In this document: piece after piece, positions 30,674 to 39,047 of the stretch
Layout: each line of letters opens with the position of its first letter
Position numbering within the stretch: the first letter of the stretch is position 1
Source of the DNA: Streptomyces sp. ISL-12
GTDB taxonomy: Bacteria > Actinomycetota > Actinomycetes > Streptomycetales > Streptomycetaceae
Assembly (NCBI RefSeq): GCF_018614415.1
Contig: NZ_JAGGOO010000028.1
Span: 62,001-126,000, forward strand
Length of the DNA stretch: 64,000 bases
Direction: 5' to 3'
The notes under the pieces: model-generated
Told to the model about the DNA's origin: nothing
Databases searched by the model: none
What the model saw: only the letters and a program-made list of their open reading frames with translations
Made by a program: the position numbers and the translations under genes

Positions 30674-30813
30674 CGCGTCAGCCTAGAAGATCAGGTACCG
30701 CGTCGGGCAGGAAGATCGGGCGTCGCGTCAGGCGAGGAGATCGGGTGCCGCGTCGGGCCGGAAGATCCGGCACCATGCCGGGCCGGAAGATCGGGTGCCG
30801 CGTCGGACCGGAA
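30664..30813. repeat. six tandem 25-bp units running into the NUDIX start codon
   Basis: Six head-to-tail units of exactly 25 bp start at 30664, 30689, 30714, 30739, 30764 and 30789. Each begins GATC and most go on GGG..CCGCGTC, ending in GGAA, AGAA or AGGA. The first unit contains the NUDIX GTG start (30671-30673); the last ends 21 bases before the next gene's stop. There are no unique spacers, so it is not a CRISPR array. Units differ by a few bases each, so the array is not brand new. Confidence 0.9.
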
Positions 30814-30833
30814 CCCGGATGAAGACGTGGAGG

Positions 30834-31067
30834 TCACGACCCGCTCGTCCCGCCCGCCGTCCACTCGCCCGGCCCGCCGCCGCGCCAGTCGATCAGCCGC
30901 GAGCGGACCACGTCCATCTCGTCCCAGCCCTGCAGCCCGGCCTCCTGCAGGAAACGGGCGATGTCCCGCACGCTGTACGCCCGGCCGAGGATCTCCCCGT
31001 CCACCCGCACGCGCCGGGCTCCGTCGTCGTCGGGCGGGTACACGGTCACCGGGTGCGTCGCAGCCAT
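30834..31067 (-). CDS. small conserved hypothetical protein
   Basis: From the ATG at 31067 the product has 77 residues. The sequence RRVRVDGEILGRAYSVRDIARFLQEAGLQGWDEMDV followed by LIDWRGGGPGEW resembles a small protein family I recall from streptomycetes, with no known function. A beta-hairpin and one helix are predicted by eye; there is no signal peptide, membrane helix or metal motif. It is upstream of the repeat array and the NUDIX gene on the same strand. Confidence 0.7.
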   Translation of the reverse strand: MAATHPVTVYPPDDDGARRVRVDGEILGRAYSVRDIARFLQEAGLQGWDEMDVVRSRLIDWRGGGPGEWTAGGTSGS

Positions 31068-31213
31068 GTCACCAGCGTGCGGGCGGCGGCGACGGTACGC
31101 ACGCGGAACGCGGGGCCCGCGGACCGGCTCTTGAGGGCGGACACTCTGCCGCACGTGTGCGCGAGAGGGTTAGGGTCGGCACCGTCTTGTCGATGCGAAG
31201 GGGGACGCGGAGT

Positions 31214-31756
31214 ATGCGCGGGACGGTGACAGCGGTCAGCAGCAACGGTGAGCACTCCTTCACCAAGCCCAACCGGCCGAGCATCACCCTGCTGGCCGGC
31301 CTGGGGGTGGAGGGCGACGTGCACGCCGGCGTGACCGTCAAGCACCGGTCGCGGGTCGCGCAGGACCCCACCCAGCCGAACCTGCGCCAGGTCCACCTCA
31401 TCCACGAGGAACTGTTCACCGAGGTCGGCGAAGAAGGCTTCGAGGTCGCGCCCGGCGAACTCGGCGAGAACGTCACCACCCGCGGTCTCGACCTGCTCGG
31501 CCTGCCGGTCGGCACACTGCTGCGCCTCGGCGACACGGCGGTGCTGGAGGTCACCGGCCTGCGCAATCCCTGTCTCCAGATCGACGCGTTCCAGGACGGC
31601 CTGCTCAAGCGGGTGGTGGGCCGGGACGAGGAGGGCAGGACCGTGCGCAGGGCCGGGATCATGACCATCGTGCGGGAGGGCGGCGTGGTCCGCCCCGGCG
31701 ACACGATCACGGCGGAACTGCCCACCGGGCCGCACCGGCCGCTGGACCGCGTCTGA
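31214..31756 (+). CDS. MOSC-domain protein
   Basis: A 180-residue MOSC (molybdenum cofactor sulfurase C-terminal) domain protein. Members carry sulfur to metal-sulfur or molybdenum cofactors, or protect against N-hydroxylated bases. The conserved Cys is in LEVTGLRNPCLQIDAF, and GLGVEGDVHAG, LGENVTTRGLDL are typical. The ATG at 31214 has a purine-rich leader (AAGGGGGACGCGGAG). The gene precedes the sulfur transporter by 336 bases in the same direction; both concern sulfur, but they need not be co-transcribed. Confidence 0.9.
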   Translation: MRGTVTAVSSNGEHSFTKPNRPSITLLAGLGVEGDVHAGVTVKHRSRVAQDPTQPNLRQVHLIHEELFTEVGEEGFEVAPGELGENVTTRGLDLLGLPVGTLLRLGDTAVLEVTGLRNPCLQIDAFQDGLLKRVVGRDEEGRTVRRAGIMTIVREGGVVRPGDTITAELPTGPHRPLDRV

Positions 31757-31923
31757 CCCACCACGGGCCGGTTTACGGTGCCGCCGCTCGCGCCGCGTCA
31801 GGGCGGTCCGGCGAGGTGAGCCGCTCGCCCCGCTCGCCCCGCCCGTCTCGTCCGTCTCAAAAAGCTGCCCGCATGGCGAGACGACATGGCTTCCGGAGTC
31901 TTGTGTTCCGTATATTCGCACGC

Positions 31924-32007
31924 ATGTCTGTCTCGGCTCCCTTGCTGTGCCTCGCGCTGTTCGCGAACTCCGCGTGGTGCGTCGACGACGGTCTCTGTCG
32001 CCCCTGA
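31924..32007 (+). CDS. possible cysteine-containing leader peptide (27 codons)
   Basis: A small frame (ATG 31924, TGA 32005-32007) upstream of the sulfur transporter gene. It has three Cys in 27 residues (positions 9, 19, 25), with the segments PLLCLALFANSAWC and DDGLCRP. TATATT at 31911-31916 is a good -10 box ending 7 bases before the ATG, so the transcript could be leaderless. Cys-rich leader peptides ahead of sulfur genes are known in actinobacteria, where ribosome stalling at Cys codons controls downstream expression. The hydrophobic core would also fit a tiny exported peptide. A longer form from 31873 is possible. Confidence 0.4.
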   Translation: MSVSAPLLCLALFANSAWCVDDGLCRP

Positions 32008-32092
32008 GACCCGTCCCGTCCGCGCCACCCGCGCCGTCGGGCGCCCCGTGCCCCCGCCCGTCGCCCCCCGTGCACCACCCCGGAGACCATCC

Positions 32093-33385
32093 GTGACCAC
32101 CGCCCCGCCCGCCGGGCCGGCCGCGCCGCCGCGCGTGCCCGCCGGCCTGTTCACCCCTTCGCCCACCTCCTCGGCCCGGCCGGACGCACCGCCCCTGCCC
32201 CCGGTCCGGCGCACGCCCCTCGTCGTGGCCGGGCTGCTGGCCGTGGCCCTGACCGCCTACGTGTGGTCCGCGCATGGCGCCAAGCCCGGCGTACTGCTCC
32301 TGCTGGGCCTCGGCCTCGGCGTGGCCCTCTTCCACTCCCGTTTCGGTTTCACCTCCGCCTGGCGCCAGCTGGTCGCGGTCGGCAACGGCACCGGACTGCG
32401 GGCGCACACCCTGCTGCTCGGCACCACCGCCACCCTGTTCGCGGTGATCATCGGTACCGGTACGGGGCTGTTCGGCTCCCAGCCGGCCCCCTCGGGCGGC
32501 TCGCTCGGCATCGGCCTCGTCGTCGGCTCGGCGCTCTTCGCGGTCGGCATGCAGCTCGGCGGCGCCTGCGCCTCCGGCACGCTCTTCGCCGTCGGCTCGG
32601 GACAGACCTCGGTGGTGCTGACCCTCGCCGGGTTCATCGCCGGCGCCACGCTCGCCGCCTGGCAGTTCGACCTGTGGAAGGACCTGCCGGCCTGGGACCC
32701 GGTCGTGCTGTCCGACCACATCGGCTGGTTCGGCTCCTGGGCGGCGACGATCGCCGCGCTGCTGGTGGTGGTGTTCGTCTCGCGCCGTGTCCAGGCCCGC
32801 CGCAACCCGCCGCCGCTCGGCTCCGTCCCCTCGGCGCGCGGCGCGGCCGTCCGGGCGCTGCGCGGCTCCTGGCCGCTGGCCGCCGGCGCCCTGGCGCTGG
32901 CCGTGCTGGGCGCGGGCGTACTGCTGGTCTCCGGCGGCGCCTGGGGCGTCACCAGCGCCTTCAGCCTGTGGGGATCGGAGCTGGTGGGAGCGCTCGGCGG
33001 CCATCCGGAGAACTGGACGTGGTGGAAGCAGCCCGGCAACGCCGACATGCTGGCGGGTCCGGTCCTCGCCGACAAGACCAGCCTCACCGACATCGGCATC
33101 ATGATCGGCGCGGCCGTGGCCGCGGCCCTCGGCGGCAGCTGGGCCCTGCACCGCGGCATCCCCTGGCGCACGGCGGTCGCGTCGGTGCTCGGCGGTGTGC
33201 TGATGGGCATCGGCGCACGCCTGGCCGGCGGCTGCAACATCGGCGCCTACCTCGCGGGCATCGCCTCGGGCAGCCTCAGCGGCTGGGTGTGGGGCGCCGT
33301 CGCCCTGGCCGGCACCTGGGTCGGTCTCAAGCTGCGTCCGCTGTTCGGCCTGGGCAACCCCAAGCCGGGCGACGGCGTCTGCTGA
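32093..33385 (+). CDS. YeeE/YedE-family sulfur (thiosulfate) transporter
   Basis: A 430-residue membrane protein of the YeeE/YedE family, which imports thiosulfate or related sulfur species. After a Pro-rich cytoplasmic tail, about ten hydrophobic helices are seen. The two halves carry the conserved Cys motifs: GGACASGTLFAVGSG and GGCNIGAYLAGIASGS. The GTG at 32093 has CGGAGA upstream. TusA-like sulfur carrier genes often accompany it, but none is adjacent. A strong terminator follows, and a Cys-containing small ORF precedes it, suggesting sulfur-responsive control. Confidence 0.92.
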   Translation: MTTAPPAGPAAPPRVPAGLFTPSPTSSARPDAPPLPPVRRTPLVVAGLLAVALTAYVWSAHGAKPGVLLLLGLGLGVALFHSRFGFTSAWRQLVAVGNGTGLRAHTLLLGTTATLFAVIIGTGTGLFGSQPAPSGGSLGIGLVVGSALFAVGMQLGGACASGTLFAVGSGQTSVVLTLAGFIAGATLAAWQFDLWKDLPAWDPVVLSDHIGWFGSWAATIAALLVVVFVSRRVQARRNPPPLGSVPSARGAAVRALRGSWPLAAGALALAVLGAGVLLVSGGAWGVTSAFSLWGSELVGALGGHPENWTWWKQPGNADMLAGPVLADKTSLTDIGIMIGAAVAAALGGSWALHRGIPWRTAVASVLGGVLMGIGARLAGGCNIGAYLAGIASGSLSGWVWGAVALAGTWVGLKLRPLFGLGNPKPGDGVC

Positions 33386-33419
33386 ACGGACGGCAGCCGT
33401 CCGAGGAGTGAGACGGTAC

Positions 33420-33457
33420 GCGGGGGTGGTACGGACGACGGTCCGTACCACCCCCGC
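33420..33457 (+). terminator. strong terminator after the sulfur transporter gene
   Basis: A perfect 17-bp stem: GCGGGGGTGGTACGGAC at 33420-33436 pairs with 33441-33457 around a 4-base loop (GACG), 35 bases after the stop codon. It separates the transporter from the following P450 gene. Confidence 0.85.
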
Positions 33458-33601
33458 TTCGGTGGACGCCGCCGCCGACCGAGCCGGCCGACCAGCCGCC
33501 GTGCCCGCCGCCCGAGGGACTCCCTCTGGACCCGGCGCCGGGCGGCCACCATCCTGGTGAGCGCCGTTCCCGCAACCGGCCCCCAGTGAGGTGGCAGCAG
33601 T

Positions 33602-34795
33602 ATGACCGTCGTCGATCTCGCCGCGCTCGGTGAGTCCTTCACCCGCGACCCGTATCCCGTCTACGCGCGCTTACGGGCCCAGGGCCCCGTGCACCGCATC
33701 CGGATGCCGGAGGGCATGGACGCCTGGCTCGTCGTCGGCTACGAGGCCGGACGGGCCGCGCTGACCGACCCCAGGCTCTCCAAGAACTGGGACAACGCGG
33801 CGCCCGCCTTCCGGCACGGCGCGATCTCCGCCGGCCCGCACATGCTCCGCGCGGACCCGCCCGACCACACCCGGCTGCGGAAACTGGTCGCCCGGGAGTT
33901 CACCGCGCGGCGCGTGGAGCAGCTCGCGCCGCGCGTCCAGAAGACCACCGACGAACTCGTCGACGCCATGCTCGCCGCCCCCGGCGGACGCGTCGACCTG
34001 GTCGAGGCGCTGTCCTTCCCGCTGCCGATCTCCGTCATCTGCGATCTGCTCGGCGTCCCGGACCTGGACCGCCGGTCCTTCCGCACCTGGTCGAACGACG
34101 CACTGGGCGCCACCGACCCGGCACAGCGCGAGGCCGCCGCCACCGCCATGGTCGGCTACCTGACCGAGCTGATCGAGGACAAGCGCCGGCACCTCGGCGA
34201 CGACCTGATGAGCGCCCTGATCCACGGTTCGGACGAGGACGGCGACTCCCTCTCGCCGAGGGAACTCCTCGGCATGGCCTGGCTGCTGCTCGTCGCCGGT
34301 CACGAGACCACCGTCAACCTCATCTCCAACGGCGTCCTCGCCCTGCTCACCCATCCGGAGCAACTGGCCGCCCTGCGCGCCGACCCGGGCCTCATGGGCA
34401 ACGCGGTCGAGGAGATGCTCCGCTTCGACTCACCGGTGGAGACCCCGACGTACCGCTTCACCACCGAGCCGATGACCATCGGGGGCACCACCGTGCCCGG
34501 CGGCGGCGAACTCGTCCTCGTCGCCCTGGCCGACGCCAACCGCGACCCGGACCGTTTCCCGCAATCCGACCGCTTCGACATCACCCGGGACGCCCGCGGC
34601 CACATCGCGTTCGGCCACGGCATCCACTACTGCCTGGGCGCGCCGCTGGCCCGTCTGGAGGCCCGTATCGCCATCGGTACGCTGCTGGACCGCTGCGGCG
34701 GCCTGGACCTGGACATCCATCCGGCCGCCATCACCTGGCGCACCGGCATGCTGATCCGCGGCCCGCACAGCCTGCCGGTGCGGGTCACCCCGTAG
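33602..34795 (+). CDS. CYP107-like cytochrome P450 with a TTA codon
   Basis: A 397-residue soluble P450 with intact motifs: I-helix LLVAGHETTVNLI, ExxR as EEMLR, haem loop IAFGHGIHYCLGAPLARLE. The sequence style (FTRDPYPVYARLRAQGPVH, MLRADPPDHTRLRKLVAREFT) is of the CYP107 group, often involved in secondary metabolism or catabolism. Codon 24 is TTA (33671-33673). In Streptomyces TTA needs the bldA tRNA, which matures late, so full expression should be tied to development. No ferredoxin gene is next to it. It is cut off from the sulfur transporter by a terminator. Confidence 0.93.
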   Translation: MTVVDLAALGESFTRDPYPVYARLRAQGPVHRIRMPEGMDAWLVVGYEAGRAALTDPRLSKNWDNAAPAFRHGAISAGPHMLRADPPDHTRLRKLVAREFTARRVEQLAPRVQKTTDELVDAMLAAPGGRVDLVEALSFPLPISVICDLLGVPDLDRRSFRTWSNDALGATDPAQREAAATAMVGYLTELIEDKRRHLGDDLMSALIHGSDEDGDSLSPRELLGMAWLLLVAGHETTVNLISNGVLALLTHPEQLAALRADPGLMGNAVEEMLRFDSPVETPTYRFTTEPMTIGGTTVPGGGELVLVALADANRDPDRFPQSDRFDITRDARGHIAFGHGIHYCLGAPLARLEARIAIGTLLDRCGGLDLDIHPAAITWRTGMLIRGPHSLPVRVTP

Positions 34796-34893
34796 CGGCG
34801 GCCTCGCGGGTGCGGGACGGACCGCGCTGGCCCACGCTGGAAGGGCGACGGCCGGGAGCGGTCCGGTGCGCGGGAGCCACGAGGGAGCGGGCC

Positions 34894-35124
34894 ATGGCCA
34901 AGAGCCGGGACGAGGGCAAGGGGCTGAAGAAGGGCGACAAGGTCGCCTGGAGCAGCCACGGCAGTGAGACCGAGGGCAAGGTGGAGAAGAGGATCACCGA
35001 GCGGACGGAGGCGGCCGGCCGCACGGTGGACGCCTCCCCGGACGACCCGCAGTACCAGGTGCGCAGCGAGAAGTCGGGCAAGGCCGCCGTGCACAAGCCG
35101 TCGGCCCTCAAGAGGAAGAAGTGA
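34894..35124 (+). CDS. DUF2945 / Tudor-like small basic protein
   Basis: A 76-residue, Lys-rich protein of the DUF2945 (hypervirulence-associated TUDOR) family: KKGDKVAWSSHGSETEGKV, then DDPQYQVRSEKSGKAAVHKPSAL. GAGGGA precedes the ATG at 34894 by 7 bases. Its function is unknown; the fold suggests binding to nucleic acid or protein. The DUF3140 gene follows after 6 bases, and this pair often occurs together in actinomycetes in my recollection. Confidence 0.85.
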   Translation: MAKSRDEGKGLKKGDKVAWSSHGSETEGKVEKRITERTEAAGRTVDASPDDPQYQVRSEKSGKAAVHKPSALKRKK

Positions 35125-35130
35125 ACCGGC

Positions 35131-35463
35131 GTGGGCGGCGATGAGCACGAGGAGACCTGGGCGGGCTTCCGTGACCTGGTGAACATGACACCGGCCGACC
35201 TGGAGAGGTGGCTGTCCACCGAGGAGTCGATGGACGCGGGGCAGCACAACGACGGGGGAGAGTCCACCGGCCACGCCTCCGGCCGTCGGATCGTGGAGAT
35301 CCTGCGCGCCAGGAAGGCCGACCTCACCGACGACGACTACGCCCACATGCGCAAGGTCGTCGGCTACGTCCGCCGGCATCTGGCCCAGCGGCCGTCGGGT
35401 GACGTGTCGGACACCAAGTGGCGGTACTCGCTGATGAACTGGGGCCACGACCCGCTGGCGTGA
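35131..35463 (+). CDS. DUF3140 small protein
   Basis: A 110-residue protein of the DUF3140 family: FRDLVNMTPADLERWLSTEES, GRRIVEILRARKADLTDDDYAHMRKVVGYVRRHLAQRP, DTKWRYSLMNWGHDP. It resembles DNA-binding or stress-associated small proteins but no function is established. The GTG at 35131 lies 6 bases after the stop of the DUF2945 gene, so the two are an operon. It converges on the transporter gene at 35489. Confidence 0.85.
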   Translation: MGGDEHEETWAGFRDLVNMTPADLERWLSTEESMDAGQHNDGGESTGHASGRRIVEILRARKADLTDDDYAHMRKVVGYVRRHLAQRPSGDVSDTKWRYSLMNWGHDPLA

Positions 35464-35488
35464 CCCCGGCGGACGGCCGCCTCCGCGC

Positions 35489-36583
35489 TCACGCGGTCGC
35501 CGCTGTCTCCGGCTCGCGGGGCGGGTCGGTCAGCTGCTCGCGCAGGTAGTTCCACACCACCGCGATCAGCGCGGCGACCGGCACGGCCAGCAGGCTGCCC
35601 ACGATGCCGGCCAGACTGCCGCCCAGCGTCACCGCCAGCAGGATCACCGCGGCGTGCAGCCCCAGCCCGCGGCTCTGGATGATCGGCTGGAACACGTTCC
35701 CCTCCAACTGCTGCACCACGATGATGATGGCCAGCGCGATCAGCGCGTCCGTCGGTCCGTTGGACACCAGCGCGATGAGGACCGCGACGAAACCGGCGAA
35801 GAGCGCGCCGATGATGGGCACGAACGCGGACACGAAGGTAAGCACCGCCAGAGGCAGCACCAGCGGCACCCCGAGGATCCACAGTCCGAGGCCGATGAAG
35901 ACGCCGTCCAGTACCCCCACGAGTGCCTGGGAGCGCACGAAGGAACCCAGGGTGTTCCAGCTGCGGGACGCGACGGCCGGGATGTCGGTGGCGAGCCGGC
36001 CGGGCAACTGGCGGGTGAGCCAGGGCAGGAACCGGGGCCCGTCCTTGAGGAAGAAGAACATCAGGAAGACCGCGAGCACGGCGGTGACCAGTCCGTTGAC
36101 GACGGTGCCCACGCCCGTGGCGACGGTGTCGACCACACTGCCGACACTGTCCTGGATACGGGCCATCGCGGAGTCCACGGCACTGGTGATCTGCGCGTCA
36201 CCGATGTTCAGCGGCGGCCCCGCGGCCCACTCGCGCAGCCGCTGGATGCCCTCGACGACGCCGTCGGTCAACTCGTCGGTCTGCGAGGCCATCGGCACCG
36301 CGATCAACGCCACCACCCCGGCGGCGGCCAGCAGGAACACCACGGTCACGGTGGACGCGGCCAGCGCCGGGTGCCACCCGTGCCGGCGCAGGAAGCGGGC
36401 CGGGGGCCAGGTGAGCGTGGTGAGCAGCAGACCGACGACCAGCGGCCACACGACCGACCACATCCGGCCGAGGAGCCAGAGGGTCACCGCGAGCATCGCG
36501 AGAAGCAGCAACAGGTCGACGGAGATGCGAGCCCCGGTACGGAGCGCGGCGCGGGTTCTCGCGGAACTCAACGTGACAGACAT
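35489..36583 (-). CDS. AI-2E family transporter (PerM/TqsA-like)
   Basis: A 364-residue membrane protein with about eight helices, of the AI-2E/PerM family. The N-terminal hairpin of helices, a large central loop (ASQTDELTDGVVEGIQRLREWAAG...) and the C-terminal signature (FVPIIGALFAGFVAVLIAL, then EGNVFQPIIQSRGLGLHAAVILLAV) are all present. Family members export signalling compounds or Na+; the substrate here is unknown. The ATG at 36583 starts an Arg/Thr-rich cytoplasmic tail. It is divergent from the acetyltransferase gene at 36695. Confidence 0.93.
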   Translation of the reverse strand: MSVTLSSARTRAALRTGARISVDLLLLLAMLAVTLWLLGRMWSVVWPLVVGLLLTTLTWPPARFLRRHGWHPALAASTVTVVFLLAAAGVVALIAVPMASQTDELTDGVVEGIQRLREWAAGPPLNIGDAQITSAVDSAMARIQDSVGSVVDTVATGVGTVVNGLVTAVLAVFLMFFFLKDGPRFLPWLTRQLPGRLATDIPAVASRSWNTLGSFVRSQALVGVLDGVFIGLGLWILGVPLVLPLAVLTFVSAFVPIIGALFAGFVAVLIALVSNGPTDALIALAIIIVVQQLEGNVFQPIIQSRGLGLHAAVILLAVTLGGSLAGIVGSLLAVPVAALIAVVWNYLREQLTDPPREPETAATA

Positions 36584-36694
36584 GGGGTTCACCCTATGGC
36601 TCCCGCCTCCACGATTCAGCCGGTGAGTGCCCGCAGACGCTCTGGTCCTGCCGTCGCCCCCCTGTGCCGTGATGCTCGGCTCCACCGTGGTGCG

Positions 36695-37303
36695 GTGACC
36701 CGTGACTCCCTCTTCGGCGACACCGGCCACCTCATGCCCCTGTCCACCGACCACGCGGAGGCCCTGTTCCCCTCCGCCTCCGACCCGGAGGTATGGCGCT
36801 GGATGCCCCGCCCGCGTCCCGCCACCGTGGCCGGGACGCGCGAGACGCTCGGGCAGATGACCGCCGATCCGGACCGGCGCTGCTTCGCCGCCCAGCGGCG
36901 CGGCGACGACGCCGTGATCGGCTCCACCAGCCTCTACGACATCGACCTGGCCGAGAGCCGCGCGGAGATCGGCGCGACATGGTTCGACCGCTCCTGCTGG
37001 GGAGGTCCCTACAACGCCGAGTCCCAACTCCTGCTGTTCGCCCACGCCTTCGAGGACCTGGGGCTCGCCCGGCTCGCGCTGCGCACCGACCACCTCAACG
37101 AGCGCTCCCAGCGCGCCCTGACCCGTCTCGGCCCGGTCCACGAGGGCACGCTCCGCAGCCACATGCGCCGCCAGGACGGCACCCGCCGCGACTCGCTGTA
37201 CTACAGCCTGCCCGCGGACGAGTGGCCGACGGCACGTGAGACCTTGCGGGAGCGGATCGCAGCCAAGAGCCGGGATCGGGGGCCGCAGCGGTCCGCAGGG
37301 TGA
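36695..37303 (+). CDS. GNAT-family N-acetyltransferase (RimJ/RimL-like)
   Basis: A 202-residue GNAT acetyltransferase. The layout is that of RimJ/RimL enzymes: HLMPLSTDHAEALF, EVWRWMPRPRP, GSTSLYDIDLAESRAEIGATWF, then AFEDLGLARLALRTDHLNERSQRALTRLG holding the acetyl-CoA-binding segment, and the MRRQDGTRRDSLYYSL ending. Substrate (protein N-terminus or small amine) cannot be deduced. The GTG at 36695 is chosen because the fold begins directly after it; the ribosome site is weak. Confidence 0.88.
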   Translation: MTRDSLFGDTGHLMPLSTDHAEALFPSASDPEVWRWMPRPRPATVAGTRETLGQMTADPDRRCFAAQRRGDDAVIGSTSLYDIDLAESRAEIGATWFDRSCWGGPYNAESQLLLFAHAFEDLGLARLALRTDHLNERSQRALTRLGPVHEGTLRSHMRRQDGTRRDSLYYSLPADEWPTARETLRERIAAKSRDRGPQRSAG

Positions 37304-37439
37304 GGTGAGGTGGTCCCACGGCACGCCCGTGTTTCATCGGATTCTCATCCCTCGCCCATGGCGGCCCCGGGGGTGACCCGCGTTATCGTCGAGCAGCCAG
37401 CAGGGGGGCCAGAACCGCAGGTCGACGGCAGGAAGCGCG

Positions 37440-38264
37440 GTGCCGATGTCGAACGGTACGAGAACGGACATGCGCCGGGTGGTGCGCGGCATACGGCGGC
37501 GGCTGCGGAGACTCGCGGAACCCCCCGTGCCCGAGTCGGCCCGGCGGCTCGTACCGGAACCGGTGTTCGTCATCTCCTCCGTGCGTTCCGGCTCCACTCT
37601 GCTGCGGGTGCTGCTCAACAGCCACCCGGAGATCCGGGCCCCGCACGAGATGCATCTGCGGACCCTCACGGTCGACCTGGCCAAGCCGTACACCAAGAAG
37701 GCGATGGCGGAACTCCAGCTCGATCAGCGGGAGTTGGAGTACCTGCTGTGGGACCGGATCCTCCACCGAGAGCTGGTGCGCAGCGGCAAGAAGATCATCG
37801 TCGACAAGACACCCGGGAACGCGGGCGTCTGGGAGCGGCTCCACGAGGGCTGGCCACGGGCCCGCTACGTCTTCCTGCTGCGCCACCCCGCCTCGATGGT
37901 CAGCTCCCTGATCAACAACCGTCCGGACCGTGACCTCGACGCCACCGTCCGGGAGGTACGCGGTTATGTCGAAGCCGTGCAGGCGGCCCGCACCGCGCTG
38001 CCGGGTCTGACCGTCCGCTACGAGGAACTGACGGAACAGCCGGAGCGGACCACCCGCGAGCTCTGCGCGTTCCTCGGCGTCCCGTGGACGTCCGGCATGC
38101 TGGAGTACCGCAAGGGCGATCACGGGCCGTTCGTGCCGTTCATCGGTGACTGGAGCGACAACATCAAGTCCGGGTCGATCCAGAAGGCCCGCCCGCTGCC
38201 GCTCCCCGAGGACGTGCCGGCGCCGCTGCGCGACATCGCGCGCGCCTGGGACTACCCCTGTTGA
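37440..38264 (+). CDS. sulfotransferase family protein
   Basis: A 274-residue PAPS-dependent sulfotransferase-like protein. The 5'-phosphosulfate-binding loop is VISSVRSGSTLLRVLLNSHP (residues about 45-64) and the 3'-phosphate site is VFLLRHPASMVSSLINN, both intact; YEELTEQPERTTRELCAFLG is the usual C-terminal helix. It has a basic N-terminus but no signal peptide. It could sulfate a small metabolite, lipid or glycan. The start is a GTG at 37440, with an in-frame ATG two codons later. No PAPS-synthesis genes are adjacent. Confidence 0.9.
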   Translation: MPMSNGTRTDMRRVVRGIRRRLRRLAEPPVPESARRLVPEPVFVISSVRSGSTLLRVLLNSHPEIRAPHEMHLRTLTVDLAKPYTKKAMAELQLDQRELEYLLWDRILHRELVRSGKKIIVDKTPGNAGVWERLHEGWPRARYVFLLRHPASMVSSLINNRPDRDLDATVREVRGYVEAVQAARTALPGLTVRYEELTEQPERTTRELCAFLGVPWTSGMLEYRKGDHGPFVPFIGDWSDNIKSGSIQKARPLPLPEDVPAPLRDIARAWDYPC

Positions 38265-38307
38265 GGCGCTCGCGCCGAGCGGCCCGCCGCCGTGCCGGTG
38301 CCGGTCG

Positions 38308-38817
38308 TCAGCCGCGGTCCGCGGCCGTGGCCGTGGTGAACGAGATCCACACGTCCGGCGGCACCTGAGGCCGGTGCGGCACCGGCCGGCGCTCCTCGGT
38401 CCAGGCGGCCCCGGCGATCTCCGTGGCGGTGCGGCGCCAGAACGCGACCGCGGGCGCGTTGGCGTCCTGGAAGGGGATCTTCCACGGCCCCGGATGCCTG
38501 GCGACGACCTCCCGAACACCCCGCAGCCCGATCCCGGTCCGGCGGGCACCCCGAACGACGAAGAAACTGTTCATGACCCGCGCCGGACCGCACAGCGCGC
38601 GGACGAAGACGAAACCGGCCGGACTGTCACCGCTCAGCAAGAGGTACGGTGCCCAGTCGGCGTCCGTGAAGGCCGAGTGCAGCCGGTCGCTGCGGAAGGT
38701 CCCGTCCCCTCCGGGCAGCGAACCGTCCAGCTCCGACAGGTCATGACGGAACATCAGCCACAGCCGTTCCACGGTCGGGCGGTCGGCGGCGAGGGCGGGG
38801 CGGACGATGCCGGGCAT
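38308..38817 (-). CDS. GNAT-family N-acetyltransferase
   Basis: A 169-residue GNAT protein. IVRPALAADRPTVERLWLMFRHDLSE starts the fold; AGFVFVRALCGPARVMNSFFVVRGARRTGIGLRGVREVV contains the acetyl-CoA pyrophosphate-binding loop (R-R-T-G-I-G), and FQDANAPAVAFWRRTA is the typical closing helix. ATG 38817 has GGAGGAG just upstream. It is divergent from the broken lacI gene and converges with the sulfotransferase gene. Substrate unknown. Confidence 0.9.
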   Translation of the reverse strand: MPGIVRPALAADRPTVERLWLMFRHDLSELDGSLPGGDGTFRSDRLHSAFTDADWAPYLLLSGDSPAGFVFVRALCGPARVMNSFFVVRGARRTGIGLRGVREVVARHPGPWKIPFQDANAPAVAFWRRTATEIAGAAWTEERRPVPHRPQVPPDVWISFTTATAADRG

Positions 38818-39047
38818 GGGGCTCCTCCGTGGTGGTGGGTTTTCGGGCATGAGAAAAGCCTCCCCGGCGGACGTCCGTCCCGGCCAGGAAGGCCTCTGTG
38901 CACTGCCGGGGACTCTACCGGACGGTCACGGAAGCGACGGAATGGTCCCGGACGCCGACGACGGCACGCCGTACGATCGCCGCGTCAGTGTCACGGAGGC
39001 GGGGCTCCAGCGTGGCGCCCGGGTCGATCGCTCCGGAAGGGAATGCC

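Noticed and set aside
30664..30813. CRISPR array
   Set aside because: The 25-bp units are directly adjacent without unique spacers, and there are no cas genes in the window.
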